Origin: Treponema sp.
Lineage (GTDB): Bacteria; Spirochaetota; Spirochaetia; Treponematales; Breznakiellaceae
Length of the DNA: 64,000 bases
Reading direction: 5' to 3'
NCBI GenBank assembly: GCA_009787775.1
Contig: WQSQ01000002.1
Location: forward strand, 1-64,000
The position numbers and the translations under genes are program-made. Of this stretch, positions 19,760 through 29,623 are shown one piece after another (within the stretch, counting starts at the first letter, position 1; each line of letters starts with the position of its first letter). The notes beneath the pieces were generated by a model, which saw only the letters and a list, made by a program, of their open reading frames with translations, was not told where the DNA came from and did not search any database.

Positions 19760-20956
19760 ATGAAAGATGCTCCGCAATCCTCATTCTACGATCCCCGATC
19801 TCCAAACCTCATTTCGTATTATTTAGATATTATTAATAAATTTGAGAATAATGTATCCTCATTTTTACTCAAATATCAAAAGAACGCGTCTTTACTTGCC
19901 GCAGTTTCAGGCGGTGCTGACTCAATGGCTCTTCTTGCATCTCTTTGCGCTCTTCGGGACAGTGGCATTATAAATCAAGACGCGCTTTTCTGTATTCATG
20001 TCGAACATGGGCTTAGACCTGAATATGAAAGCCGCGGTGATGCTGAATTTGTCAGAAATTACTGTAAAACCAATAGAATTAAATGTTGCGTTAAATTTTT
20101 TCTGCCTGGAAAAATTAATCTGTTTGCGAAACGCAAGGGTACCGGTATTGAAGCTGCCGCTCGTTATTTCCGGCACAGATCTCTTTTGCATGAAGCAAAA
20201 CGCCTTGACAGTTTGAATAACAGAAGTCAAAAAACCTTTATTTTGCTTGCTCACACAAAGGATGATCTTCAGGAAACGGCGCTTATGCGTATTTTACGCG
20301 GAGCAGGCCCTGTTGGCCTATGCGTGATGCCTGTAAGGCGCGGCCGCCTCCTTCGTCCATTACTGCCGGTAACACGCGCGGATATTATTAAGTATCTGAA
20401 CGCAAAAAAAATTCTCTGGCGCGAGGATTCTACAAATAACGATGAAATATTTCTTCGCAATCGTGTTCGCCGTCAGCTTGTACCGCTTTTAAACGAGTCA
20501 TTTCCTTTCTGGAAAAAAGGCGTAATTGCTTTGGCGAAAACTCAACTGCTTATCGCAGATTTTATCACAGAGGAAGCTATAAAATCTATTAAATGGGAAG
20601 TACTTCCTAAATCCGCACAAAGAAAAGCTGTGTTCACAGAAGCGCAGAGGAGGGAAGAATTATTTACAGAAGAAGAGATTTTTTTTTCACAACCAGAAAT
20701 TGTCCGCGAAGAAGCGGTATTTAACGCATGCAATACCCTATTTTCCTCTCTGCCCCTGCGTGATACTTTTTCAAATAAAACTGTAAAACGTTCCGTTGTA
20801 AGGAACTTTTGCGAAGAGAAAGTAAAGGCGGCTGATCTTGGTACTGTAAAAATCAAGCGTAAAGACGGTAAAGTGATTATTTCCCGTGTATATAAAGAGT
20901 TCTTTGAATGCGGCTTTTCACGGTTGATCAAAGAGAAAGACTGCAATAATCTATAA
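19760..20956 (+). CDS. tilS: tRNA(Ile)-lysidine synthase TilS
   Basis: AVSGGADSMALLASL, HVEHGLRPEYESRGDAEFV, HTKDDLQETALMRILRGAGPVGL. Confidence 0.95.
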   Translation: MKDAPQSSFYDPRSPNLISYYLDIINKFENNVSSFLLKYQKNASLLAAVSGGADSMALLASLCALRDSGIINQDALFCIHVEHGLRPEYESRGDAEFVRNYCKTNRIKCCVKFFLPGKINLFAKRKGTGIEAAARYFRHRSLLHEAKRLDSLNNRSQKTFILLAHTKDDLQETALMRILRGAGPVGLCVMPVRRGRLLRPLLPVTRADIIKYLNAKKILWREDSTNNDEIFLRNRVRRQLVPLLNESFPFWKKGVIALAKTQLLIADFITEEAIKSIKWEVLPKSAQRKAVFTEAQRREELFTEEEIFFSQPEIVREEAVFNACNTLFSSLPLRDTFSNKTVKRSVVRNFCEEKVKAADLGTVKIKRKDGKVIISRVYKEFFECGFSRLIKEKDCNNL

Positions 20957-21055
20957 GTACTACTAAGTATGACATTATTTTGGCAGAATAACGCTGCTAT
21001 AATAATATGAAAAACATAAATTGCTTTAAATAATTATTTAATGCCGGAGGTATTA

Positions 21056-22918
21056 ATGCCAAACCTTAATGATAATATGCCTGATCGCGGATCTTCTACG
21101 CCTCGCCGACCAGGCGGCTTCGCGTTAGTTCTTTTTCTTGTTATAGTCGGCGTATTTATTGCATATTTTTTTAGGGGAGAAAATACCCCCGTTATGAATA
21201 TTACATACTCTGAGTTCACACGCTTTGTGAATGAAAGTCAGGTTGAATCTGTCACAATATATACAAATGATACGATTGATGTTTTTCTGAAAGGATCATC
21301 ATCAGGCGTTCAATATAGGACTAATATTCCGTACAGCGATCCAAATCTTTTATCAAATTTAAGGGATAAGAATATTAATATTTCCGGCTCTCCCGCAAAA
21401 GTCAGCCCGCTGCGTATTTTACTGGATATGCTTCCATGGATTTTTATTATTTCGATTATTATTTTAATGTTCAGAAACATGCAAGGTGCCGGAATGAAGA
21501 ATTTTTCTTTCGGTAAAAGCAAGGCAAAGCGTTATCAGGATGAAGGAAGGAAAGTTAGTTTTTCTGATGTAGCAGGACAGAAGGATGCCAAGTTTGAGCT
21601 TGAAGAAGTTGTGGAGTTTTTAAAAAATCCGCAGAAGTTTACAAAAATGGGAGCGCGCATTCCAAAGGGTGTTCTCCTTGTCGGAATGCCGGGAACCGGA
21701 AAAACATTAATGGCGCGTTCTGTCGCGGGAGAGGCGGGGGTCGCTTTTTTTCATATGTCCGGTTCAGACTTCGTTGAAATGTTTGTCGGCGTTGGAGCAA
21801 GCCGCGTAAGGGATCTCTTTGAACAGGGGCGGAAAAACGCTCCCTGCATAATTTTTATTGATGAACTTGACGCTGTCGGACGTACACGCGGCGCGGGGTA
21901 CGGCGGCGGACATGACGAGCGCGAGCAAACTTTAAATCAATTGTTAGTCGAAATGGACGGCTTTGATTCAAAGGATGGTGTAATTATTCTTGCTGCCACA
22001 AACCGTCCTGATGTTCTTGACCCCGCTCTTCTTCGTCCCGGACGATTTGACCGCCAGGTTGTAGTCGCGATGCCTGATATAAAGGAACGCGAAGCGATAC
22101 TGCAAATTCATTCCGCGAAAATTCCACTTGATAAGGAAATTGATCTTGTGCGTATCGCGCGTGCTACACCAGGAATGAGCGGTGCGGATATCGCGAACCT
22201 TGTGAATGAAGCAGCTCTTTTTGCTGCACGCAAGGACAGGACCGAAGTATTAATGTCCGATTTTGAGGAAGCAAGAGACAAGGTTTTAATGGGTGTTGCG
22301 CGAAAGACTCTTGTAGTATCAGACAAAGAACGGCGTATGACCGCAATTCACGAAGCGGGGCATGCTATTCTTCACTATTTTTTAAAAAACGCAGACCCTC
22401 TTCATAAGGTTACGATTGTTCCGCATGGCAGGGCGTTGGGCGCAGCTCTCTCGCTTCCTGAAGAAGACAGCTACAGTCGTTCCAAAGGCTGGATAGAGGA
22501 TCGTATCGCCATTTGTTACGGAGGCTGGCTTGCAGAAAGACTATTTTATAATGAGACTACTACAGGAACCAAAAATGACATTCAGCAAGCTACAGAACTT
22601 GCGCGTAACATGGTCTGTGAATGGGGGATGTCGGAAGCATTGGGTCCTGTGACCTACGGTCAGGAAGATGAACCGATCTTTATCGGAAAAGAAATTGCAC
22701 GTCACAAAGATTATTCTGAGAATACAGCGCAGAGAATTGACAATGCTGTCAGGGAAATAATTGATAGTGCAAGAAACAATGCCGCTTTAATTATTGAGAG
22801 CCATAAGGATGAGCTTGAAAAACTTGCCGATGCTCTTCTTGTAAAGGAAACACTCGGCGATGACGAAGTGCGTCATGTATTGGGGTTGCCGTCCAAAGAG
22901 GAAAGCAGAAATGAATAG
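21056..22918 (+). CDS. ftsH: ATP-dependent zinc metalloprotease FtsH
   Basis: [25 protein letters not shown] region, HEAGHA zinc site; ATG at 21056 preceded by CCGGAGG. Confidence 0.97.
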   Translation: MPNLNDNMPDRGSSTPRRPGGFALVLFLVIVGVFIAYFFRGENTPVMNITYSEFTRFVNESQVESVTIYTNDTIDVFLKGSSSGVQYRTNIPYSDPNLLSNLRDKNINISGSPAKVSPLRILLDMLPWIFIISIIILMFRNMQGAGMKNFSFGKSKAKRYQDEGRKVSFSDVAGQKDAKFELEEVVEFLKNPQKFTKMGARIPKGVLLVGMPGTGKTLMARSVAGEAGVAFFHMSGSDFVEMFVGVGASRVRDLFEQGRKNAPCIIFIDELDAVGRTRGAGYGGGHDEREQTLNQLLVEMDGFDSKDGVIILAATNRPDVLDPALLRPGRFDRQVVVAMPDIKEREAILQIHSAKIPLDKEIDLVRIARATPGMSGADIANLVNEAALFAARKDRTEVLMSDFEEARDKVLMGVARKTLVVSDKERRMTAIHEAGHAILHYFLKNADPLHKVTIVPHGRALGAALSLPEEDSYSRSKGWIEDRIAICYGGWLAERLFYNETTTGTKNDIQQATELARNMVCEWGMSEALGPVTYGQEDEPIFIGKEIARHKDYSENTAQRIDNAVREIIDSARNNAALIIESHKDELEKLADALLVKETLGDDEVRHVLGLPSKEESRNE

Positions 22919-24977
22919 GAGATTTTTTTCTGCTAAAGCGTACTTAAACCATAGGTTCGCAGGTAAGCAGATGTTTAAGATAAATTGCTCCTCTCTGCTT
23001 CGCACTCCTTCTTCGCCTTTGTGGTTAATTTTCTTTTTCATCATGCCTGTCGTTGATATCCAGTCGCAGGACAATTCACAGGCGGCGCAGCAATATGTAA
23101 TGTGGATACAGAAGGCAATTGATGAACAGCGGTGGAATGACGCAGCGGCCGCTCTTGTACGGGCAAGTGATTATAACACTGTATCATCTGATATTTCTTA
23201 TCTTAATGCAGTTGTTGATAATTATTTTGGAGCAGATCGGAACATAATAATTTTCAATCTGGATAATGCGGCAGAAACAAACAGGTGGGTATCCTATAAT
23301 GAAAATTACGCGCTTCTTTTAAAAACCGAAATGCAAATTGCCCTGCGCGATTACAGAAATGCAATAATTACGCTCGATCGAATCGGAGCAAGAGGAGAAG
23401 CGGCGCTAAGCGTTCAAATGAGAGAGGATGTCGCAATGCTGCGCCTTTTGGCTTTACGCGGAATGATTTCTGGTTTCAACCCAGGATATGATATTGGACA
23501 GGCGCAGGCGCAGTTTCGAAGCCTTGTGCTTCAGACGATGGATAGATTTCCACGGGAACCGCGTCCTCTTCGCATCTTTTTTGAATATGTGCAAGCCGTG
23601 TATTCGCGGCGTTTAAACTCGCCGTCTGAGGGGGAACCGCGTAACATGATACCTTTGCAGCCAAACACGGCTTTAGATGTATATTTGCCTGAAAGCGATA
23701 TTAATCTTTTTGAGCTTGCAATAAGGCGGCTTCCTCTTTTGCTTGAAGCAGATTCAGACCTTGCATGGATGGCATCTCCTTTTATGAGGGATATTGATGC
23801 CGCGCGTCGTTATACCGCGGTTTACCGTGCTGGAGGTGTGCCTAATATCCAAAACAGGGATTTTATGCCGCATCCTGGATCAATTCCGGCAGCTTTGAAT
23901 CTTGGGTTAATAGACGATGTTAGGGCTATTGAAGAATTGTTTTCTGGAAGCCACGGGTTTAATTATCCTCTTCCTTCGGAAATAACCCAGGCGGGCGGTA
24001 ACATTCAGAGTTATGCATTCGGTAATCCAATAATTGCAAAGGATATAATGATTGAAACATACAGCCTGCTTCGCAGTGAAGAAGGGCGTGATTTATTTAC
24101 GCAAAAACTGTTATCATTTACCGGTATTATTACCAATGATGAGGATTATGACGGTTATATTGACTCAATCGCATATTATCATTCCGGAATAATCCGCCAT
24201 TTTAGTTATGACAGGGATCAGGACAATGTGTATGACCTTACTGTTGAATTTGACGCAAGCGGCATTCCGGAATCTGCACGGATGTTTATATTCGGGCAGA
24301 ACGATCAGGCTTATATAAATTGGGAACGATATCCTTCTGTCAGGCAAGTGATACTTGGCAATCCAAGGGAAAAATTCCGCATCACAGATCACAGCTATAT
24401 TGGCTTACATGAAACTCTATTAAATGATAATGTTATATTCACCTTCGGCCCTGTTGATTTTCAATACGCTCCTGTCATACTTACCGAACTTGGCGGGAGC
24501 AGAACAATGTCAGGGCTTCAATACCCTGAACCTGTTGGTCAATATATAGACCTTACATATCGATCTTTTATAACTATATGTTCCAGCATCACCCGTCCAA
24601 GCCTTGAAATAAACGGCGCAGTTGAAACAGTTTATATGAGCCGTGGTGTGATTTTACAGGCAGTTGAAATTCTGAACGGAAAACAGATTTCTTTTACAGA
24701 GTTTGATAGAGGATTCCCTGTAAGTCAGTACATTGATCTGGATTTGGACGGAAGACTTGAAACAATGCGCCGTTTCCGCCGTCCGGCGCAGGATTATATA
24801 TGGCATGACTTTCTTGACTACCGCAGACTTGTTGCTTCTTCAGAAAGCGATTGGCATGGCAACGGAAGATTTAAGACCATGGAAGTGTATCAGAACGATG
24901 GTTCGGTTGTTTATTATTTCGATACCGATGGAAGCGGTTCTTATAATTATTCTGAGACAAGTAAAAAAAATGAATAA
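22911..24977 (+). CDS. Large secreted protein of unknown function
   Basis: Signal-peptide-like segment LLRTPSSPLWLIFFFIMPVVDIQSQ; start refined from 22860, overlaps ftsH stop. Confidence 0.65.
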   Translation: MNRRFFSAKAYLNHRFAGKQMFKINCSSLLRTPSSPLWLIFFFIMPVVDIQSQDNSQAAQQYVMWIQKAIDEQRWNDAAAALVRASDYNTVSSDISYLNAVVDNYFGADRNIIIFNLDNAAETNRWVSYNENYALLLKTEMQIALRDYRNAIITLDRIGARGEAALSVQMREDVAMLRLLALRGMISGFNPGYDIGQAQAQFRSLVLQTMDRFPREPRPLRIFFEYVQAVYSRRLNSPSEGEPRNMIPLQPNTALDVYLPESDINLFELAIRRLPLLLEADSDLAWMASPFMRDIDAARRYTAVYRAGGVPNIQNRDFMPHPGSIPAALNLGLIDDVRAIEELFSGSHGFNYPLPSEITQAGGNIQSYAFGNPIIAKDIMIETYSLLRSEEGRDLFTQKLLSFTGIITNDEDYDGYIDSIAYYHSGIIRHFSYDRDQDNVYDLTVEFDASGIPESARMFIFGQNDQAYINWERYPSVRQVILGNPREKFRITDHSYIGLHETLLNDNVIFTFGPVDFQYAPVILTELGGSRTMSGLQYPEPVGQYIDLTYRSFITICSSITRPSLEINGAVETVYMSRGVILQAVEILNGKQISFTEFDRGFPVSQYIDLDLDGRLETMRRFRRPAQDYIWHDFLDYRRLVASSESDWHGNGRFKTMEVYQNDGSVVYYFDTDGSGSYNYSETSKKNE

Positions 24978-26841
24978 AAGGAAAGACTTTTCTGCAATGA
25001 TGCACCTGAACCAGCGGTTCTCTTATGTGTTTTTATGCCTTCTGATGATCAATTTTACCTTTATATGCTGTGTTACATCATGTAAAAGTGTAAATAACAG
25101 CGGGTTTACGCGTACAACAAGTTCGATCAGACTAAGTGATATTGAAAGTCAGCTTTCTGTTAATCCGGTTAACGCATTAAACCTGATATATATCTATAAA
25201 GAAGTTTATTCTGAAACAGAGAATAAAAATCAAGAGGACTGGTATCAATTATCATTATACGAACTGGAAGCGACAGGAAACCTGTTGAATCTTCAGCAAA
25301 AGGCAATTGAAGAGGGGCGGTGGGAAGCCGCTGAATCATTCGGAAGATCAATTGCAAGTTTAGGAATTGTTACAGAACATACCGGAAAAGAAGCGGATTT
25401 TATTCTTGCTGGTGCCAGGCAAAAGCTGGAAGACGGAAATAATCCCGGCGCATTTCTGGCGGCTGTAAGATCGCATGAAATTAAACCAATGGATAAAGAA
25501 TCCGCCCTCTTGTTTCTGGAAAGCGCTGTACATGCAAGACAGCGCCGCGCATCAGCATTCTTTCTTACCGCGGCGCTTACTGCAGGGGAAAAAAATATTC
25601 CTGATTATCTTTATGAATACGCGACGGGACATGACACAGTTACTGACATGATAAAAGGAGTTGCCACAGTTATTGTTGACAGGGGGTTCAGGGTAGAAAG
25701 AGGTATGGGCATGGTCGACAGAATAGGAGGTTCAGCCTTTTTTATCGATTCATCAGGGTTGTTAATCACCAATTACCATGTTATTGAAAGTGAAGTTGAT
25801 CCAAAACATCAAGGTTATTCAAGGCTTTATATCCGCATGGGAGACTCGACAAGTCCCCGTATTCCTGCACGTGTGATAGGCTATGATAAAGCATTGGATC
25901 TTGCAGTAATTAAAACAGAGATAGAAACCGAATATGTATTTTCCATTGTTGATCGCGTAATTCCGCGGGTAGGCGATACTGTGCTTGCAATCGGCTCGCC
26001 ATTGGGGCTTGAAAAAACTGTTACTTCCGGCATTGTCTCCGCGCTTGGAAGGCGTATTCAGCAAATTGGAGGCGTTATTCAAATTGACGCGGCCATAAAC
26101 AGCGGTAATTCAGGCGGCCCCATAGTAGACAATGAAGGAAGACTGGTCGGAGTTGCCTTTGCCGGTATTTCACAATATCAGGGGTTAAATTTTGCCATTC
26201 CCGCAGAAACGCTTGCCGCAGCTCTTCCTCGTATGTTAAATGGGGGAAAAGCGGAGCGTCCATGGCTTGGTCTTGCGTTATACGAAACATATTACGGAGC
26301 GGAAATAATCTACACTTTCCCTGGTACGCCAGCGGACAAGCAACTGATAAGCGATGGTTCGTTTATCAGGTCAATCAACGGCAGAAATATAACAGCTTTG
26401 CAGGGAGGATTGATTCCGGCTATGCAGGCAGCTGTCTTTTATTGCGGCCCCAATGAACTTGTTGCACTGGAAACAGCTGACAGCGGAGGCACCGTAAAGA
26501 AATATATTATGATGACTGTTATGCGCCCCGACCTTCCCCTTCTGGACGCGGCAAAAATTGACAGGCGCGAAAAGGTTGCCGCTCCTCTTTTCGGCATGAT
26601 ACTAACTCAATTACCAAGTACATTATTTTCTTCAAATTTCAGGGTCAACAAGGTTGTTCTGGGCTCAGTTGCCGACAGCGCCGGAATCTCACAGGACGAT
26701 CCCATTACAATCTCGCGTTTGCGGATATTTGAGGATGAAGGATATGCCCTGCTTGATATTTCAATTAAAAAACGGCGGATGGGATACCTCGAAACCAACA
26801 TGCAGCTTCCCGCCTACCTTGATTCACCCGATACTTTGTAA
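24970..26841 (+). CDS. S1C trypsin-like serine protease (DegP/HtrA-like) lipoprotein with C-terminal PDZ-like region
   Basis: LLITNYHVIES (His), DLAVIKTE (Asp), AAINSGNSGGPIVDNEGRLVGV (Ser); start refined from 24733. Confidence 0.9.
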   Translation: MNKRKDFSAMMHLNQRFSYVFLCLLMINFTFICCVTSCKSVNNSGFTRTTSSIRLSDIESQLSVNPVNALNLIYIYKEVYSETENKNQEDWYQLSLYELEATGNLLNLQQKAIEEGRWEAAESFGRSIASLGIVTEHTGKEADFILAGARQKLEDGNNPGAFLAAVRSHEIKPMDKESALLFLESAVHARQRRASAFFLTAALTAGEKNIPDYLYEYATGHDTVTDMIKGVATVIVDRGFRVERGMGMVDRIGGSAFFIDSSGLLITNYHVIESEVDPKHQGYSRLYIRMGDSTSPRIPARVIGYDKALDLAVIKTEIETEYVFSIVDRVIPRVGDTVLAIGSPLGLEKTVTSGIVSALGRRIQQIGGVIQIDAAINSGNSGGPIVDNEGRLVGVAFAGISQYQGLNFAIPAETLAAALPRMLNGGKAERPWLGLALYETYYGAEIIYTFPGTPADKQLISDGSFIRSINGRNITALQGGLIPAMQAAVFYCGPNELVALETADSGGTVKKYIMMTVMRPDLPLLDAAKIDRREKVAAPLFGMILTQLPSTLFSSNFRVNKVVLGSVADSAGISQDDPITISRLRIFEDEGYALLDISIKKRRMGYLETNMQLPAYLDSPDTL

Positions 26842-26847
26842 GAATAA

Positions 26848-27532
26848 TTATTCATTATGAATCCTTCCGCTTTCCCTGTAACTGCGCCAGTTGTTTTGGG
26901 AAAAAATTATATGATCAATAAAATGAAGTCCCAAGATGCGCGCGGCCGTTTGAAGGCGATCTGTTATTTCATCATCTTCCGGCGAACTTTCAAGCTGGCC
27001 TGACGGATGGTTATGCGCTACACAAAAGGCGGCAGCTCTGTCCTGAATTAAATCAGCAAAAACTTCGCGCGGATGAACGATGGTTTTATTTACCAGACCG
27101 ATTGTTACGATTCTTATAGCCAGTACTTCATGAGCTCCGTTTAGCGATAAACTGATAAAATGTTCCTGCTTTCTGTCGGCATAATGCCTGACAAGAGTAA
27201 AGATATCAGCAGGCTGTTTAATTCGAACCGAGAATGCGCCGTACCGCCTCTTTCCGAATTCCAGCATTGCGGATATCGTGCATGCTTTGGCTTCTCCTAT
27301 GGCTTGTAATTCCATTATATTCCTTGTATCGGGAATATCTTTGTTTCTGTCCAGGAAATTTAATAAATCCCCTGCAAGGGTTTTCACATTTTTTTATGAG
27401 TGCCGGTATTCAGAATGATTGAAAGCAATTCTCTGTCGGAAAGAGAAGCGGCTCCGTTTGCCAGCAGCTTTTCCCGGGGCTGCTGTTCGTTCGGGAGAGC
27501 TGAAAATACATTTGTTTTTTATTTTTTTTCAT
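26848..27532 (-). pseudogene. radC: radC-family gene (JAB/MPN domain), split into two or three reading frames at poly-A tracts
   Basis: 26848-27387 encodes VTIGLVNKTIVHPREVF..AFCVAHNHPSGQLESSPEDDEITDRL; N-terminal [36 protein letters not shown] lies upstream in another frame (27396-27511 -). Confidence 0.8.
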
Positions 27533-27635
27533 ACTCTCATATGGGTGTGATTATATTGATTTGCATGACTGAAATTAATCTTTCTTCGCGATTTGTTACA
27601 GTCACCTTTTATTATTTTTCGCCGAAAATTTAATT

Positions 27636-28286
27636 ATGGTAAAATTATTATTTCCAATATTATTAGTTTTTGCTTTCTTTTCCTGCGCTTCTTTATCAAG
27701 GGGAACCGGTTCTGTTCCAATTGAAGAGCCTGAATATACTGAAAAAGACATTGATCCTATTAAGGAAATTGAAACGGCACAAAAGCCTGAGCTTCCCGAA
27801 TATATCATGGGACAGGGAAAGGTCAGCGCTGATAAAATGGCTCTTTTTCTTGTTCAGAACAACTCAGTAATTGATTCAAACTACGCGAAAACACTTGCGG
27901 GATTTTATTTGCAAGAAGCTTTTTTCGAGGGAGTTAACCATGATATTGCATTTGTCCAGATGTGCCTGGAGACAGGCTATCTGCGTTATGGCGGAGACGT
28001 CAAACCGGAGCAGTATAATTTTGCCGGTATGGGAGCTGTAGGTAACGGAGAACCAGGCCTTTCTTTTCCTGACCCGCGAACAGGGGTGCGTGCGCATATC
28101 CAGCATCTGAAAGCCTATGGAAGCGAAGAACCTCTTAACAGAGAGCTTGTTAACCCCCGTTTCAGATATGTAAGGAGAGGAGCCGCTCCCACTTACGAGG
28201 GGCTTGCGGGTACATGGGCGGCTGACAGGCAGTATGCAGTTAAAATTAATTCAATTTTAAGGCGGCTTTATGATTTTGCTTTTTAA
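27636..28286 (+). CDS. Glucosaminidase-domain lipoprotein (FlgJ/Bax-like)
   Basis: Lipobox FFSCAS; ISRxYLQEAFFEGVNHDIAFVQMCLETGYLRYGGDVKPEQYNFAGMGAVG fold. Confidence 0.85.
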   Translation: MVKLLFPILLVFAFFSCASLSRGTGSVPIEEPEYTEKDIDPIKEIETAQKPELPEYIMGQGKVSADKMALFLVQNNSVIDSNYAKTLAGFYLQEAFFEGVNHDIAFVQMCLETGYLRYGGDVKPEQYNFAGMGAVGNGEPGLSFPDPRTGVRAHIQHLKAYGSEEPLNRELVNPRFRYVRRGAAPTYEGLAGTWAADRQYAVKINSILRRLYDFAF

Positions 28287-28423
28287 GGCAATCAGGGCTG
28301 TTTCTTGCCGGATTAACGTAAAATTATATATTTGACGTAATTCCAAAAGAGGGTATACTGGTAACAATGATGATTCATAACTGTAAAGCCGAAGAACAGC
28401 AGTATTTGGGGTATTAAATAGCG

Positions 28424-29623
28424 ATGGAAGTTACAGTTCAGATCTTTACAGGAGGGTTTTCCGGCGCATCGGTTCCGTTTGAACTTATTGAACAAAAACT
28501 GCTTTCCTTTATTAATCGGTTTCGTGTAACAAAAGTCATAATGGGATGGTCTGTTGATAAACCGCTCTATGAAAAAACAGCCGCTCTTTTGTCCAAACAT
28601 AATATAGAGTATTATCTGTGGTTTCCCGTATTTTCAGAAACAGGCGCATTAAAGAACCTGTCGCCTCTTGTTGACTATACAGGAAGCTCAATTGACAAAA
28701 GCGACAATAATCCGGATGAGGATTTTTTCTTTTGCTGTCCGAATAACAGATTTAACATAGCAAAAATTACCGACATATTCAATGAAAACTTCGCTTCAAT
28801 TAAATTCAACGGAGTTTTTCTGGACAGAATTCGTTATCCGTCATTTGCCGGAGAGCAGGGAAAAAGAGGCGTGTTTACATGTTTTTGCCCTGAATGCATA
28901 AAAATATACAGAAGTGAAAATTTTGACATTGAAAAACTTAAATTATCCCTGTGTGATCCCGAGTTTTCGCTTCTTGGTCTTAAAAAATATCTGGGCAGCG
29001 GAATGTATGAATTTCAGGATAAGGTCATATCGTCATTTTTTCAAATAAAAAGAAATATTATCTATTACAGCCTTCAGAGAATATGCATGTATTTCAGGAA
29101 AAAGAACTACAGTATCGGTTTAGATGTGTTCGCTCCTTTTTTATCGCAGTTTACAGGTCAGGATATAGTTAAACTTTCGGGACTGTGCGATTTTATAAAA
29201 CCGATGATGTACCGTACAACTTGCGCTCCTGCGGGACTGCCGTTTGAAACTGAAGCGCTGCTACAGCAAACTTGCGGCACGGAAAACGATAATTATAAAA
29301 GATTTTTCAAACTGTTGGGTATAAAACCTGAGTATCCTCCGTCTGCGTATGATGTACAATCCGGCGGTTTTAAAAACAAACCATTTGATGTTGATTTTAC
29401 TGTAAAGGAGCTGCATGATCTTTCGCTTTTATCCTTCTGTCCTGTTTATGCGGGTATTGAAATTAACAGGGTAAAAGACGCTGCACAGCCTGATCCTGCG
29501 TACATCGAAGAGACAATTAAAGCGTATTCTAAAGCCGGTATCCGCGGCTTTACACTCTCATGGAACCTGCTTGACATGCCAGAAGAAAATATTGATAAAG
29601 CGGTGCAGCTATTTTCGTCTTAA
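28424..29623 (+). CDS. Putative TIM-barrel glycosidase-like protein (GHL10-like)
   Basis: FNGVFLDRIRYPSFAGEQG, IGLDVFAPFLSQFTGQDI, FIKPMMYRTTCAPAG, GFTLSWNLLDM. Confidence 0.6.
   Translation: MEVTVQIFTGGFSGASVPFELIEQKLLSFINRFRVTKVIMGWSVDKPLYEKTAALLSKHNIEYYLWFPVFSETGALKNLSPLVDYTGSSIDKSDNNPDEDFFFCCPNNRFNIAKITDIFNENFASIKFNGVFLDRIRYPSFAGEQGKRGVFTCFCPECIKIYRSENFDIEKLKLSLCDPEFSLLGLKKYLGSGMYEFQDKVISSFFQIKRNIIYYSLQRICMYFRKKNYSIGLDVFAPFLSQFTGQDIVKLSGLCDFIKPMMYRTTCAPAGLPFETEALLQQTCGTENDNYKRFFKLLGIKPEYPPSAYDVQSGGFKNKPFDVDFTVKELHDLSLLSFCPVYAGIEINRVKDAAQPDPAYIEETIKAYSKAGIRGFTLSWNLLDMPEENIDKAVQLFSS

Noticed and set aside
27400-27633. 77-aa plus-strand ORF
   Set aside because: It is antisense to the frameshifted radC N-terminus and has no recognisable family.
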